64,000 nucleotides of DNA, taken from contig UESW01004241.1 in the NCBI GenBank assembly GCA_900491605.1, positions 633,136 to 697,135 of the forward strand. Direction: 5' to 3'. This document shows, piece after piece, positions 1 through 10,453 of this stretch. Each line of letters starts with the position of its first letter. Positions within the stretch are counted from its first letter, which is position 1. A program made the position numbers and the translations under genes. The notes under the pieces are model-generated. The model was not told where the DNA came from and did no database searches. It saw only the letters and a list, made by a program, of their open reading frames with translations. The DNA is from Calamus simplicifolius (taxonomy: Eukaryota > Streptophyta > Magnoliopsida > Arecales > Arecaceae).

Positions 1-1296
1 TTATATTGTTCCTTAGATGCAAACGAATTTAATCGTATATCTACATGTAATTCTGCAAAAGAGATATGGGATAGATTAGAAGTTACCCATGAGGGTACAA
101 ACCAAGTTAAAGAATCTAAGATAAATATTCTTGTTCATAAATATGAATTATTTAGCATGGAGCAAACTGAAACTATAGCATGCATGTATACTAGATTCAC
201 CGATATTGTAAATGGTTTGAAAAGTCTAGGCAAGACCTATACTAACTCTGAACTTGTTCGCAAAATTCTTAGGTCACTACCAAGGACTTGGGAAGCAAAA
301 GTGACAGCAATCCAAGAAGCCAAGGACCTCAACACTTTACCCTTGGAGGAGCTACTTGGATCTCTAATGACCCATGAGCTAACCATGAAGCAGCACATAG
401 AGGAAGATGTTAAGAAGAAAAAGACTATAGCTCTTAAGGCTGCAGAAAGTGAGGAGAGCTGCAGTGATAATGATGATGATGATGATGAGACAGCTCTTCT
501 AGCTAGGAAGTTCAAAAAATTCATGAGAAGAAAGAGACCCTTCCACAAGAAGAAATCAGGAATTAAAATGGAAGGAGAAAAAGAAAAAGAAAAGGACAAG
601 GACAAAGAGAAAGACCCCTTGATATGCTATGAGTGTAAAAAACCGGGGCACTTCAGATACGATTGTCCTCAATTGAAGAAGACTTACAAGAAGAAGAAGA
701 AAGCATATATTGCAACCTGGAGTGACAGCGATGAATCCTCTTCAGAGGAAGAACAAAAAGAAGTTGCAAATATTTGCTTTATGGCAAACGACGACAACGA
801 GGTAAGTTCCGAAAACCCTAGTGATGAGTTTGCATTTGATGAATTATTTGAAGCCTTTAATGAACTAGTAGATGATTTTAAAGTTTTGAAAAAGAAATAT
901 AAATCTTTGAAAAATGATAATTCAATTCTAATTAAAGAAAAAGATAATCTTACTAATGAGACTAAGATGCTGAAATCTGAAAAAGAAAATTTGACAAAAG
1001 AAAAAGAATCAATTTCCAACGAAAATGATAAATTAAAGAAGGAAGTTGATAAATATAAGAATATTGTTGATAAATTTACTTATAGTTCTGAAAAACTTAA
1101 TTTATTATTGAGTAATCAAAGAGCTATATTTGATAAGGCTGGATTAGGATATAGACCTAACATAAAACAAAAATTTGTCAAAAACTTTTTTAGAAAAGAA
1201 CAAAATAGAGATAATGTTACATGTCATTATTGTAACAAGAAAGGCCATAAATCCTATGAATGTGATGCAAGAAACAGTAACAAAAAATTAAAGTAA
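1..1296 (+). pseudogene. gag: Sirevirus gag (capsid/nucleocapsid), 5'-truncated by window
   Basis: The frame is open from base 1 through the first ATG at 157, so the ORF starts left of the window. The N-terminal part has the IWD..L...HEGT signature of copia gag capsid regions. Two CCHC zinc knuckles follow: CYECKKPGHFRYDC near 629-670 and CHYCNKKGHKSYEC near 1222-1263. Between them is an acidic, lysine-rich, helical stretch (about 800-1110) expected to form a coiled coil. Gag packages the RNA in cytoplasmic particles. The frame stops at 1296. The following KxWVPK-type linker, normally continuous with pol, is in another frame and is followed by a stop near 1388, so gag and pol are separated by damage or by a lineage-specific arrangement. 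Confidence 0.88.
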
Positions 1297-1396
1297 AAGC
1301 AAGAAAATTTGGGTTCCCAAAGGAACGATATTTTATGCTACTAACCATGAAGGACCCAAGAAGGCTTGGGTACCTAAATATAAGACTTAATTATTT

Positions 1397-2329
1397 TTGC
1401 AGGAGTGTCTTGCGGCCAAAAGATCAAAGCGAAAGTGGTATCTCGATAGTGGCTGCTCAAGACACATGACGGGTGACAAGGATCAATTCATCACCCTTGA
1501 GAGCAAAAGAGGAGGAGTTGTTACGTTTGGTGACAATGGCAAAGGCCAAATCATGGGGTTTGGTAATATTCAAATAACTCCCTCCACATATATTGAAAAT
1601 GTTTTATATGTCAATGGTTTAAAACATAATCTTATAAGTATTAGCCAATTATGTGATAAAGGTTTTAAAGTATCATTTGAAGCATCTGTCTGCACCGTTT
1701 CTAATCCCATTGATAATAGCATTGTTTTTGTTGGAAATAGAAATGGCAATGTATACTTGATTGATTTAGACAATTTGTCTACTAGTAATCATTGCTTAGT
1801 TGCTAATAATGCTAATATGAATGAGATTGGTTGGTTATGGCATCGTAGATTAGGTCATGCAAGCACACACCTAATTTCAAAATTAATAAGAATGGATTTA
1901 GTAAAAGGACTTCCACAACTAGACTTTGAAAATAACAAAATTTGCGATGCATGTCAATTTGGAAAACAAACTAGAAATTCTTTTAAAACCAAAAATATTG
2001 TTTCCACTTCTAGGCCACTTGAACTACTTCACATGGATCTTTTTGGACCTACTAGAACCACAAGTCTAGGAGGAAAGAAATATGGTCTTGTGATTGTAGA
2101 TGATTATTCTAGATACACTTGGGTACTGTTTTTAGCTCATAAGGATGAGACCTTTCCATTATTTTTGAAATTCTTCAAGAAGGTCACAAATGAGAAAAAC
2201 AACACCATAGTGTCTCTAAGAAGTGATCATGGCACTGAATTTGAAAATCATTTATTTGAAAACTTTTGCATAGAAAATGCATTCATCATAATTTTTCAGC
2301 ACCCAGAACACCACAACAAAATGGAGTAG
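1397..2329 (+). pseudogene. pol: Sirevirus pol, first part: protease, GAG-pre-integrase, integrase core
   Basis: The frame is already open upstream of the first ATG. WYLDSGCSRHMTG (from about 1436) carries the DSG active site of the copia aspartic protease. The GAG-pre-integrase/zinc domain follows, with WHRRLGHAS and CDACQFGKQ. The integrase catalytic core is next: HMDLFGP and a D at SDHGTEF, with DDYSRYTW between. The frame is lost around 2270-2285 by an apparent single-base indel, after which the real integrase sequence continues in the next ORF. Copia pol is normally one ORF, so I read this as mutation, not a programmed shift. Confidence 0.9.
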
Positions 2330-4524
2330 TTGAAAGAAAAAATAGAACTTTAGAAGACATGGCCCGTACCATGCTATGTGAAAGCAACTTACCAAAATAC
2401 TTTTGGGCAGAAGCTATAAACACGGCATGTTACATTCTTAATAGAGCTTTAATTAGGCCAATCATTAAGAAAACTCCTTATGAACTATGGAATAATAGAA
2501 AACCAAACATAAGTTACTTTCATGCATTTGGTTGTAAATGTTTCATTCATAATAATGGTAAAGATAATCTAGGAAAATTTGATGCAAAATCTGACGAAGG
2601 CATTTTCTTAGGATATTCAACATCTAGTAAAGCCTATAGAGTATTTAACAAGAGAAACTTAATTGTAGAAGAATCTATTCATATAATCTTTGATGAATCT
2701 TTAGCATCGAGTTCCAGAAAGATTGATGATGAGGAAGATACAAACATTTTAGAAAGAGACATTGAAAAATTGAATATAGATGTATCTTCGGATCATGAAC
2801 AAGAAGCTAAAGATAATGATTCTCCTAGTGTTGATGTTGTTGATGCAAATCATAATGATATGGATCTTCCTAGAGATTGGAGATATGCCTATGGTCATCC
2901 AAAAGAATTAATTATAGGTGATCCATCTCAAGGAGTAAGAACTAGATCATCAATGAGAAACATCAATAATCATCTTGCATTTGTATCTCAAATTGAACCT
3001 AAAACTATTGAAGAAGCAGAAAAAGATAATAATTGGATGTTAGCTATGCAAGAAGAATTAAATCAATTTACTAGAAATAATGTTTGGACTCTTGTAGATA
3101 GACCTAAAGATCATTCTGTTATAGGATCAAAATGGGTATTTAGAAATAAATTAGACGAAAATGGCATAGTAATTAGAAACAAAGCTAGATTAGTTGCAAA
3201 AGGATATAATCAAGAAGAAGGAATTGATTTTGATGAAACTTTTGCACCTGTAGCTAGACTAGAAGCAATTAGATTACTACTTGCATTTGCATGTCATTTG
3301 CATATCAATTTATTTCAAATGGATGTTAAAAGTGCATTTTTAAATGGATTTATAAATGAGGAAGTTTTTGTTGAACAACCTCCTGGTTTTGAAGATCATG
3401 AATTTCCAAATCATGTTTTTAAATTGCACAAAGCACTATATGGTTTAAAACAAGCACCTAGAGCTTGGTATGAAAGATTAAGTAAATTTCTGATTGAAAA
3501 TGATTTTACAAGAGGAAATGTTGATAAAACACTATTTTTGAAAAGAAAAGACAAGGATTTATTAGTAGTACAAATATATGTTGATGATATTGTATTCGGT
3601 GCTACTAACAATTTGTTATGTCAAGAATTTGCTAAGTTAATGCAGGGTGAGTTTGAAATGAGCATGATGGGAGAACTCAACTTCTTCCTAGGACTTCAAA
3701 TCAAGCAAAGCAAAGAAGGAATCTTCATCAATCAAGCCAAATACACAAAAGAACTTCTCAAGAAGTTTGGAATGGAGTCAATCAAACCACTTGGAACTCC
3801 TATGAGTCCTTCATGCAAACTGGACAAAGATGAAGATGGTAAGAAAGTAGATCAAAAATATTACAGAGGTATGATCGGATCTCTTCTTTACTTAACAGCT
3901 AGTAGACCAGATATCATGTTTGCTGTATGTCTATGCGCTAGATTTCAATCTGAACCTAAGGAATCTCACTTAATTGCTGTAAAAAGAATTTTAAGATATT
4001 TAAGTGGAACTAAAAATGTAGGTTTATGGTATTCTAGAGACTCAACATTAAACTTGATTGCATATTCTGACTCTGACTATGCTGGATGTAAATTAGATAG
4101 AAAAAGCACAAGTGGAGCATGTCAATTCTTAGGAAGTAACTTAATCTCTTGGTTTAGCAAAAAGCAAAATTCGGTTGCATTATCTACTGCTGAAGCAGAA
4201 TATGTTGCAGCTGGAAGTTGCTGTGCTCAAATCCTTTGGATTAAGAGACAACTTGAAGATTATGGCATAACACTTGATAAAACTCCAATTAGATGTGATA
4301 ACACAAGTGCAATAAATTTGACTAAAAATCCAATTCAACATTCAAGAACAAAACACATTGAAATTAGATATCACTTTATAAGAGAACATGTAGCTAATAA
4401 TGAAATTTGTCTTGAATATGTTAATACTGAAGAACAATTAGCTGATATATTTACAAAACCCTTGAGTGAAGAGAGATTTTGTTATCTTAGAGGTGAATTA
4501 GGGATATGTGACCCTTTGGATTGA
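2266..4524 (+). pseudogene. pol: Sirevirus pol, second part: integrase end, reverse transcriptase, RNase H
   Basis: This is a long intact frame of about 750 codons. It begins within integrase (PQQNGVVERKNRTL, holding the catalytic E), then integrase C-terminal sequence. Reverse transcriptase starts near 3080 (NVWTLVDRP, KARLVAKGY) and carries the copia YVDDI catalytic motif near 3577-3591. RNase H follows (SDSDYAGC, STAEAEYVA, RTKHIEIRYHFIRE) and ends with the typical LADIFTKPL tail. Together these enzymes copy the RNA into cDNA and insert it. The sequence is well conserved here, suggesting a fairly recent copy apart from the upstream frameshift. Confidence 0.93.
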
Positions 4525-4719
4525 TTTTGAAACACTAAGGAATGACTATCTAGATTTCTATTAATTTCTTGATATTCCTTTCATAATTTTAAGGACAAAT
4601 TATCTAGTCATCTGAGTAACTTGATTCTTCATACTCCAAAATTTTATCAAGATTTTATCGAATTTATTTTGACAAGTTTCAGATGTTTGAATCTCAATTA
4701 TTTTTCTCTGAAACTGTCA

Positions 4720-4930
4720 GTGGAGTCGACACCTCAGAATGAGGAGTCGACACCTTGTCTGTGTCGCTCTCGGTCCCTGACCTTGGAGCCGACACCCGTA
4801 TAAGTGGAGCCGACTCCAGTTCGAGCGCTGACTGTGTTAGCGATTTGGAGTCGACACCCGACTTTGCGGGAGTCGACACCTGGGCGTCCCAAATCAATTT
4901 ATTAGGGCAGAGTCGACACCTCGTCATTTC
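4720..4930 (+). repeat. Cluster of GGAGYCGACWCC near-palindromes before ORF3
   Basis: Seven copies of a 12-base near-palindrome (forms GGAGTCGACACC, GGAGCCGACTCC and close variants) lie between the end of pol and the ATG of the envelope-like ORF. The same motif is clustered again inside the 3' LTR. Sirevirus LTRs are known to carry repeated palindromic motifs; a copy of the cluster outside the LTR is less expected. Confidence 0.85.
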
Positions 4931-5024
4931 GTATCTTCTCAAATCCTCTACCAAACTCTTCCAAAACTCTCTCAAAGCCTCCCCATCTCTAATTCCTCTC
5001 TACCCAAGCTTTCCTAAGGATCCA

Positions 5025-6375
5025 ATGGCACCTAAGAGAAGAGGTTCGGTGATTGGAGCGCCTGTGGTGACCGAAAAACGCTCCGTGAGGCGACCCGTCC
5101 GCGAGCCGTCTCCAAGCGAGGATTCCTCCACCGCTTCGGACAATCCCAACTCTTCTTCCCCTCAGGTAGATACCCTAGCAGGGAGGGTAATAACTATGGG
5201 TAGAAAAGTTGACTTCGAGCTCTTTGATTCCGAAGGTTTCTCGATTGGAAGACAACTCAAAGAATTAGGCTGGGATAAAGTTTGTTCTCTTGATGTTCCT
5301 ACATACCCAGCACTAGTAAAAGAATTTTACTTCAATTTATCGAGAGGTGATGGTGGTTTAGTGAGCTCTGTCAGAGGTAAACGGATTCATCTTACTTTTC
5401 AAAAATTAGGAAACCTCCTAAGCATCCCCATTACCGGATTAGCAGCCGATATGCACAGTGAGAGATCAGCAGCTCTGTCGAGGATGTTAGGGAGAGAGGT
5501 TACAGAATTTGAAGAGATTAGGGCTAACCAATTGCCCTTGGAATTAAGATTACTTCATAACATTTGCAGCAGGATTTTGTTCCCCAAAACCGTCGTTTTG
5601 AGTATGTCTCTGAGCGGGACATTGTTGTGATGGACAGTATATTGACCGGTCAACCTATTAATTTAGCTGCTATGATGATATTCTATATGGCCGAGGAGGG
5701 AAAAGAAGGTCCTTACCTTACGGCATGATTCTGACTATGGTATTCAGGAGCCAAGGAGTAGTGATTCTAGAGAATGAACCATCCAAGAATCTCAGGCACA
5801 CCGATTACTACAGTCTGGCCACTTTGCATAGGATGGGATTTGTAAAGGTGAACGGGCAATGGGAAAGGAAAGGTAACTTGGATGAGAGAGCCCCTGAGCC
5901 TAGACTTTCTGGACCTTGTGAGGCTGGTCCATCTGTGAGGGTTTCCTCTCCGCAGCCAAGGAGTCCTGTTCCGGCCCCTGCACCTGCTCAAACTCTTGTT
6001 CAGCCATCTACTTCATCAGTTGGATTTTCAGACCTTCAATTGGAGCAACTCAAAGACTTACTTGCTGCTCAGAAGGATGAACTGAAGACTGAGTTTGATA
6101 ATAAATTTATGAATCTTAAAGAAACTCTTTATTCCCTAGATGATCGCATTAGCAAGATAGAATCAACTCTTAGCTCTTCTGCTGGATCTTTAAGTAGTGA
6201 TCTGAAGAATATATTTGAAGAACTTAAAGATATCTGTGGAGATTCTGAGACCTATTCAAAGTGCAATGCAGAGCTTCAAGATAAAATCATGACTGCTTGC
6301 TCTTTTGTTGATAGAAGGTTGAAAGAATTTGTAGCCACTCAAAGTGATGGAATGGAAAGATTTTGGATCATTTGA
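5025..6375 (+). pseudogene. Sirevirus ORF3, envelope-like / plant-transposon-domain protein
   Basis: The ATG at 5025 begins MAPKRRG, followed by a Ser/Pro-rich basic region and then a domain (KVDFELFDSEGF, LKELGWDKVC, FYFNLSRG, KRIHLTFQKLGNLL) resembling the putative plant transposon domain seen in Sirevirus third ORFs. The C-terminal part (about 6030-6330) is a predicted coiled coil (LEQLKDLLAAQKDELKTEF onward). Two frame changes, near 5585 and near 5715, break the reading frame; the last part runs 5725-6375. Its function in the element is unknown; 'envelope-like' is a historical label from position, and I see no clear transmembrane segment. The array of near-palindromes directly upstream could be a promoter or leader for it. 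Confidence 0.72.
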
Positions 6376-6580
6376 CAAGGATCATTAGAAACAATCTGTA
6401 ATTTTCTTGTAATGAAGAAAGTTTTTTTTGTAATGTGTTTGATGTTTGTAATGAAAGTTTAAATTTTTGATGTAATGAAAGCACAGTTTCTTTTTGTAAT
6501 ACTTGACTTTTGATGAAATGAAATTATCTTTTGATCTATCAATTTTATCTTTTGACTTAACTTTTCTATCTTTTTGTTGA

Positions 6581-6911
6581 TTACAAAAAAGGGGAGAAAG
6601 TTATGTCGTATATGCATTTGATGAAAGCTATGTCATATATGCATTGATTAGTATTTGATTGAGTATCAAATTAGTTTGAAAATACATAAATAAGCTTAAG
6701 TGAACATTGATATAAAAGTGAAAATTGATATAAATGAATCTTAAGTATCAAATATGTATAGCAAAGGAAGAACAATTGATAATTTGAACTTCATAGGGGG
6801 AGCTACCTTATTCAGGGGGAGCCTACTTGTGAAGATCACTTCCTTGAAAATTTTAAGTTGAGAATACTATGCATATACTCAATGTTTTTATAATCATCAA
6901 AAAGGGGAGAT
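6581..6911 (+). other. Multiple polypurine tracts upstream of 3' LTR
   Basis: Purine-rich tracts occur at about 6584-6600 (AAAAAAGGGGAGAAAG), 6795-6802 (AGGGGGAG), 6814-6821 (AGGGGGAG) and, adjoining the LTR, 6898-6911 (AAAAAGGGGAGAT type). The last one primes plus-strand DNA synthesis; extra upstream copies are characteristic of Sireviruses. Confidence 0.85.
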
Positions 6912-7077
6912 TGTTGACCCAATTATTGATTTTGATGATTAATAAAGGAATTGAGTATATTTACTTGATTACTAATAGATTTGATAAGTGTTTCAGGTTA
7001 AAAATATTTGATCGATATAAAGGTATTAAGAAACGTGTTTTGAATCAATTGCAAATCATAAGTTTCAAAGTTTCAGG

Positions 7078-7420
7078 ACCTGGAGTCGACACCTAGAATC
7101 CTGGAGCCGACCCCATGGCCAGTCAAATATTCTTCTGATTTTTGATACGGTGGAGCCGACACCTAGAGTTTCGGAGCCGACACCCAGAGTTTCGGAGTCG
7201 ACACTTACAGTGTCTGGAGCCGACTCCGATGCGGGGACAGAACGCTTTTTTTTTAGCATCTTGGAGCCGACACACACAGTCTTTTGGAGCCGACACCTGA
7301 CGATGGCGAGCCGACACCTAACTTTTTCGGAGCCGACTCCTCGACGAACTCAGAACTTTCTATTTTTGGATAAACGACTTGGAGCCGACACCTGAAAAGT
7401 TGGAGCCGACTCCAACCTGT
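7078..7420 (+). repeat. Twelve-copy cluster of GGAGYCGACWCC motifs in LTR U3
   Basis: About twelve copies of the same near-palindrome occur with irregular 15-45 base spacing, just upstream (130-470 bases) of the LTR TATA box. The position fits a cis-regulatory (enhancer-like) block. Confidence 0.88.
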
Positions 7421-7550
7421 CTGGGATGAAATTTTAAAATGCCAGATCAGCTCTAACGGTAATATTTCTTTTTACCTAACTTCTAACGGATATATTTTGT
7501 TTCCAGGTACACTCCAACGGCTAGTTTCTTCCCAAAAATAGATTAAAAAT

Positions 7551-7560
7551 CTATAAAAGG
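7551..7560 (+). promoter_or_regulatory. TATA box of Sirevirus LTR promoter
   Basis: CTATAAAAGG lies downstream of the palindrome cluster and upstream of an AT-rich/A-rich leader; transcription would begin about 30 bases downstream (U3/R border). Confidence 0.7.
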
Positions 7561-8394
7561 GGAGAACGCCCGTTTGAAAATAAAAAAAAAAAATAGAGAG
7601 AATATTCAAATCAAAAATCCGAGAAGTCTTGAGCCTGAAATCCAAGAGAAAGTATTCAAACTCAAATCCTTCCACTCCAAAAAGCTCAAAGAGGAATCCA
7701 AGGCATTCAAACTTGAAAAATCGGAGGATTCTCAAAAAGGAAGAAGAAGCTCTGTTTTTGAAGATTTTCCAACTTCTCATCTGCAACATTTGCAACGAAT
7801 CAAAGCTGAGGCCTGATTCAACATCTCCAAAGAGAAGAGGAAAGAAGAAAAGAAGAAAAGCTCAAATTCAATCTACTTCAAACAGGCTTTTCTAACCCTA
7901 TTCATTTATTTTTGAATATTTGCTCATTTGAGGAGCTTTGTATTATTGAAAAATACTATTCTTTCTTGTTTGTGCTAGTTCTATCAAGGGGATTGAACTA
8001 GTGGAGGTTGTATACCTCGGGTCAAGCTAGATTAGCTTGAGTTTAGGGTTTTGTGCTGGTGAGCCCGAAAACCGGCTGGGTTCGTTGTGATCCCTGGGAA
8101 ACAACAAGTTTTGAGTTGTGATCTTGGAAAACAACTCGACTGTAATCAAGAGGATTATAGTGTGGACCCAAGTGAATCTTGGGAGTGGACGTAGGTGTTG
8201 GATACACCGAACCACTATAAAATCTTTGTGTTTGCCGTGCTTCGATTATCTCTATCTCTATCTCCTTGTTTGTGCTTCATATTCACATTGCATTTAATTT
8301 CATCTATCTCAAAGCCAATATTTTTTAAGGGTTAAATTTTTTTTAGAACCCAATTCACCCCCCCCCCCCTCTTGGGTTGCCATCTGGGCCAACA

Positions 8395-9240
8395 GAGCCA
8401 CAAAGTCCTTCAGGGTTTCACCACTCCTCTGTTGGACGGCGAACAGACTATCGGCTTCCCGGGGAATCTTTCGGTACACATCGAAGTGGGCCAAGAAAGA
8501 TCGCTCGAGTTGCCTGAAGGAGTTGATACTTCGTGGTGGCAAACGAGAGTACCATGCACGTGCGGCCTTCCGAAGTGTAGCCAAAAAGGCAACACAAAAA
8601 GAGAATCTGTCGCCCCCTGGACTTACATGAGGACCTTGTAGCTTTTCAGGTGGTCCAGAGGGTCTGCAGTACCATCATACGGGTCCAGCTGGGGTAGATG
8701 GAATTGGGGCGGAACCGGATCCTCCATGATACGGCGTGAAAGCGGAGGGTGGTGGTCATAGTCCGTCCTGTGGGGGTTGGTGATTTTGCGGCTAAGCTTC
8801 TCAAACCGCTGATGGTATTCATCTAACCGTTGCTCGGCCCAGTGAGCGGTCTTCCTATTGGTGTCTTCCTTTGAGGATTCAGAAGATGAGCAAGGAGACG
8901 GCTGCCGGTGCAGGGAATGCACCTGCTTAGGCTCCTTCTCACCACGCCGCCTGGGAAGGCAATCAGAATGATGGGAAGAAGACCGTCGCCGCTTGGAGGT
9001 TTCCCGATGATGAGAATTCGGGGACACGCGGTGGGAGGCCTCCGGAGGAGTCCTACCACGATAAAGGTTGGAGGCCTCCGAAGGGATCCTACCACGACGA
9101 GACTAGCAAGCTCCGTGACCCACCTCCGACTGCTTAGCCCACGGAAGGCATCCCCCGGCTTGGCTGGTGGAAGCCTCCTGTGCTCATGTAATCGCCATCT
9201 TCTTCCTTGCAGAGGTGGTGGGGTCACGGATACATGGAAA
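8395..9240 (-). pseudogene. gag: Ty3/gypsy Tat-lineage gag, interrupted by the Sirevirus
   Basis: Read on the minus strand from about 9240, after a primer-binding region at 9265-9277. A Ser/Arg-rich N-terminus (SKRRRSSSHHS) leads to AEQRLDEYHQRFEKLSRKI and FHLPQLDPYDGTADPLDHL. The retrotrans_gag core follows (LRKAARAWYSRLPPRSI, SFLAHFDVYRK, SGETLKDFVA). A stop (near 8626) and a frame change (near 8590) separate the two halves. The frame ends at 8394 where the copia LTR is inserted; the rest of this element lies outside the window. Strong similarity to the leader at 21400-21633 shows the two gypsy copies are one family. Confidence 0.85.
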
Positions 9241-9264
9241 TGAACGTCTGCGTGCCCCCCTACC

Positions 9265-9277
9265 TGGCACGCCAATC
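9265..9277 (-). other. Probable primer binding site of left gypsy copy
   Basis: On the minus strand the sequence directly after the LTR reads GATTGGCGTGCCAGG. The same block follows the LTR ends at 21633 and 59129 with few changes, as expected for a tRNA primer site. I did not assign the tRNA. Confidence 0.5.
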
Positions 9278-9944
9278 TATTGCTGCCAAATCACTGTCGA
9301 GGAGCATCGGGCAAGAGGAGATCTTCATGGGTTTTTAGAAGTGTGACAGGGCCGCCTCCTTTCTCCAAGAACCTGCAAGAAAAGTCCTGGACCGGTGGTT
9401 CCGGTGGGGACCCTCCGACATTCAAGTTAGCAACTTGGAGAACAAGAATTTAGATGAGAGAGTTGAGATTCAGTCCCTTCCCTCATTGGGGGTTAGGGTC
9501 CTTATATACCTGTTCAGGGGTCCCTCTTACCCCTCGTCCATAACAGTCGAATCCTATCTTTCGTTAGATCGGCTCCGTAGGTAGGAGCGCGCCATCGATA
9601 TCGGTAACTGCACAGTATCTGTAACCGCCTGTGATCCTAGTAAGAGGCGAGTGAGTGGGCTACGTGGCAGTTGGTGTTTTAAATCTGTTCTATATTCGAA
9701 GTCAGTTTCATGACAGAAACTATGGGCCGATAACATGCGAGGCGAGACTTAAGGCCGAAGCTGAGGCTGGAGTCGATGCCGAGGCCGAAGCCGAGGCCGA
9801 AGCTGAGACCAAGGCTGAAGCCGAGGCTGGAGCTGATGCTGAGGCCGAAGCCAAAATTGGTGCTAGGAGCTGGTTGAAATCATTACTTTGCTCAAAAAAC
9901 CATGCGGGCTGTTACCGTACCGCCTGGTTGTGTGATTAGCCACA
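9278..9944 (-). mobile_element. Gypsy LTR shared by two tandem internal regions
   Basis: 667 bp. On the minus strand it begins TGTGGCTAATCACA and ends GGCAGCAATA (GGCAGCAACA in the other copy). Downstream (lower coordinates) it is followed by a primer binding site and gag; upstream (9945-9965) it is preceded by a G-rich polypurine tract on the minus strand. It thus acts as 5' LTR for the left copy and 3' LTR for the right copy. A TATA box (GTATATAAGG, minus strand) is at about 9500-9510. Confidence 0.88.
9750..9860. repeat. GAGGCC/GAAGCC 6-12 bp minisatellite in LTR
   Basis: Runs of GAGGCCGAAGCC with GCT/GCC variation occur inside the LTR near its upstream (minus-strand 5') end. The equivalent run in the 21634-22294 LTR (about 22110-22205) differs in length and order, so the repeat changes within the family. 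Confidence 0.85.
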
Positions 9945-10302
9945 TCAGATGCCCCTCCGCCCCTAAGATGGGTGAACGTGCACTTACCATCGAAAGTGGG
10001 CGTTTTATCATCTGGTGGCTAATCTTAAAGCGCCATGCATCAAGGGCTGCTCCTTCTTTAATGACGCATCGGACGCTGCAGCACCATCATCTTGCCCGTC
10101 CCGGCCATTGAGATCGACGGAGATTTTCCTCGAGTGTCGGGCTATGAAAAGGCAGGCACATCATTGTGGTGAGGTCACCGTTGTCCTGTCATTAGCGGTG
10201 CCCTTCGTGTTCTGCGCTCTGGGTGGTCATCGTAGCCATCTCTAATGGTAAGCGAGCACGTTGCCGAGGTGAGTTAGGCGGGACAATTTGAAAAGACGAG
10301 AC

Positions 10303-10310
10303 TATAAAAG
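10303..10310 (+). promoter_or_regulatory. TATA box upstream of antisense accessory ORF, unit A
   Basis: ACTATAAAAGGGG lies about 150 bases before the plus-strand ATG at 10454, on the strand opposite to gag-pol. It is conserved in unit B at 14789-14796. Confidence 0.6.
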
Positions 10311-10453
10311 GGGATCGTCCTCGACCCGAGCCACTTTCACTACCTTCGCCTTCTTCCCCATTCTGGTCCTGCTCGAGCCTGTTCATCTTCCACCATCCGA
10401 GCTCTTCGCCCTTGATTCTCTGTTCTCAAATCCTTCAGGTTAGTTTAGTTTTC

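Larger units (their letters stand above)
1..8394 (+). mobile_element. Ty1/copia Sirevirus-type retrotransposon, 5' end outside window
   Basis: Seen in order: gag with two CCHC knuckles, pol in copia order (protease, integrase, RT, RNase H), a third ORF of envelope-like type, repeated AGGGGGAG/AAAAGGGGAG polypurine tracts, and a 3' LTR starting TGTTG and ending CAACA. A third ORF after pol and several polypurine tracts are hallmarks of the plant Sirevirus (SIRE/Maximus) lineage. The 5' LTR and primer binding site lie left of the window. Frameshifts in pol and ORF3 make the copy non-functional. The right end sits inside a gypsy gag sequence on the other strand, so this element inserted later than that one. 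Confidence 0.93.
6912..8394 (+). mobile_element. 3' LTR of the Sirevirus
   Basis: It starts TGTTGACCC directly after the polypurine tract and ends GGGCCAACA, an imperfect inverted terminal pair, giving 1483 bp. A TATA box lies at 7552-7559. The stretch 7078-7420 is packed with near-palindromes. After the LTR end the sequence switches abruptly to gypsy gag on the minus strand. The target duplication cannot be checked because the left end is outside the window. Confidence 0.9.

Noticed and set aside
2266..2329. Overlap of two pol ORFs as a programmed frameshift
   Set aside because: Copia pol is normally one frame and the break falls inside the integrase core; a simple indel explains it.
8823..9275. 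Minus-strand 150-codon ORF across gypsy leader and gag start
   Set aside because: Wrong frame relative to the conserved gag sequence and it crosses the primer-site region.
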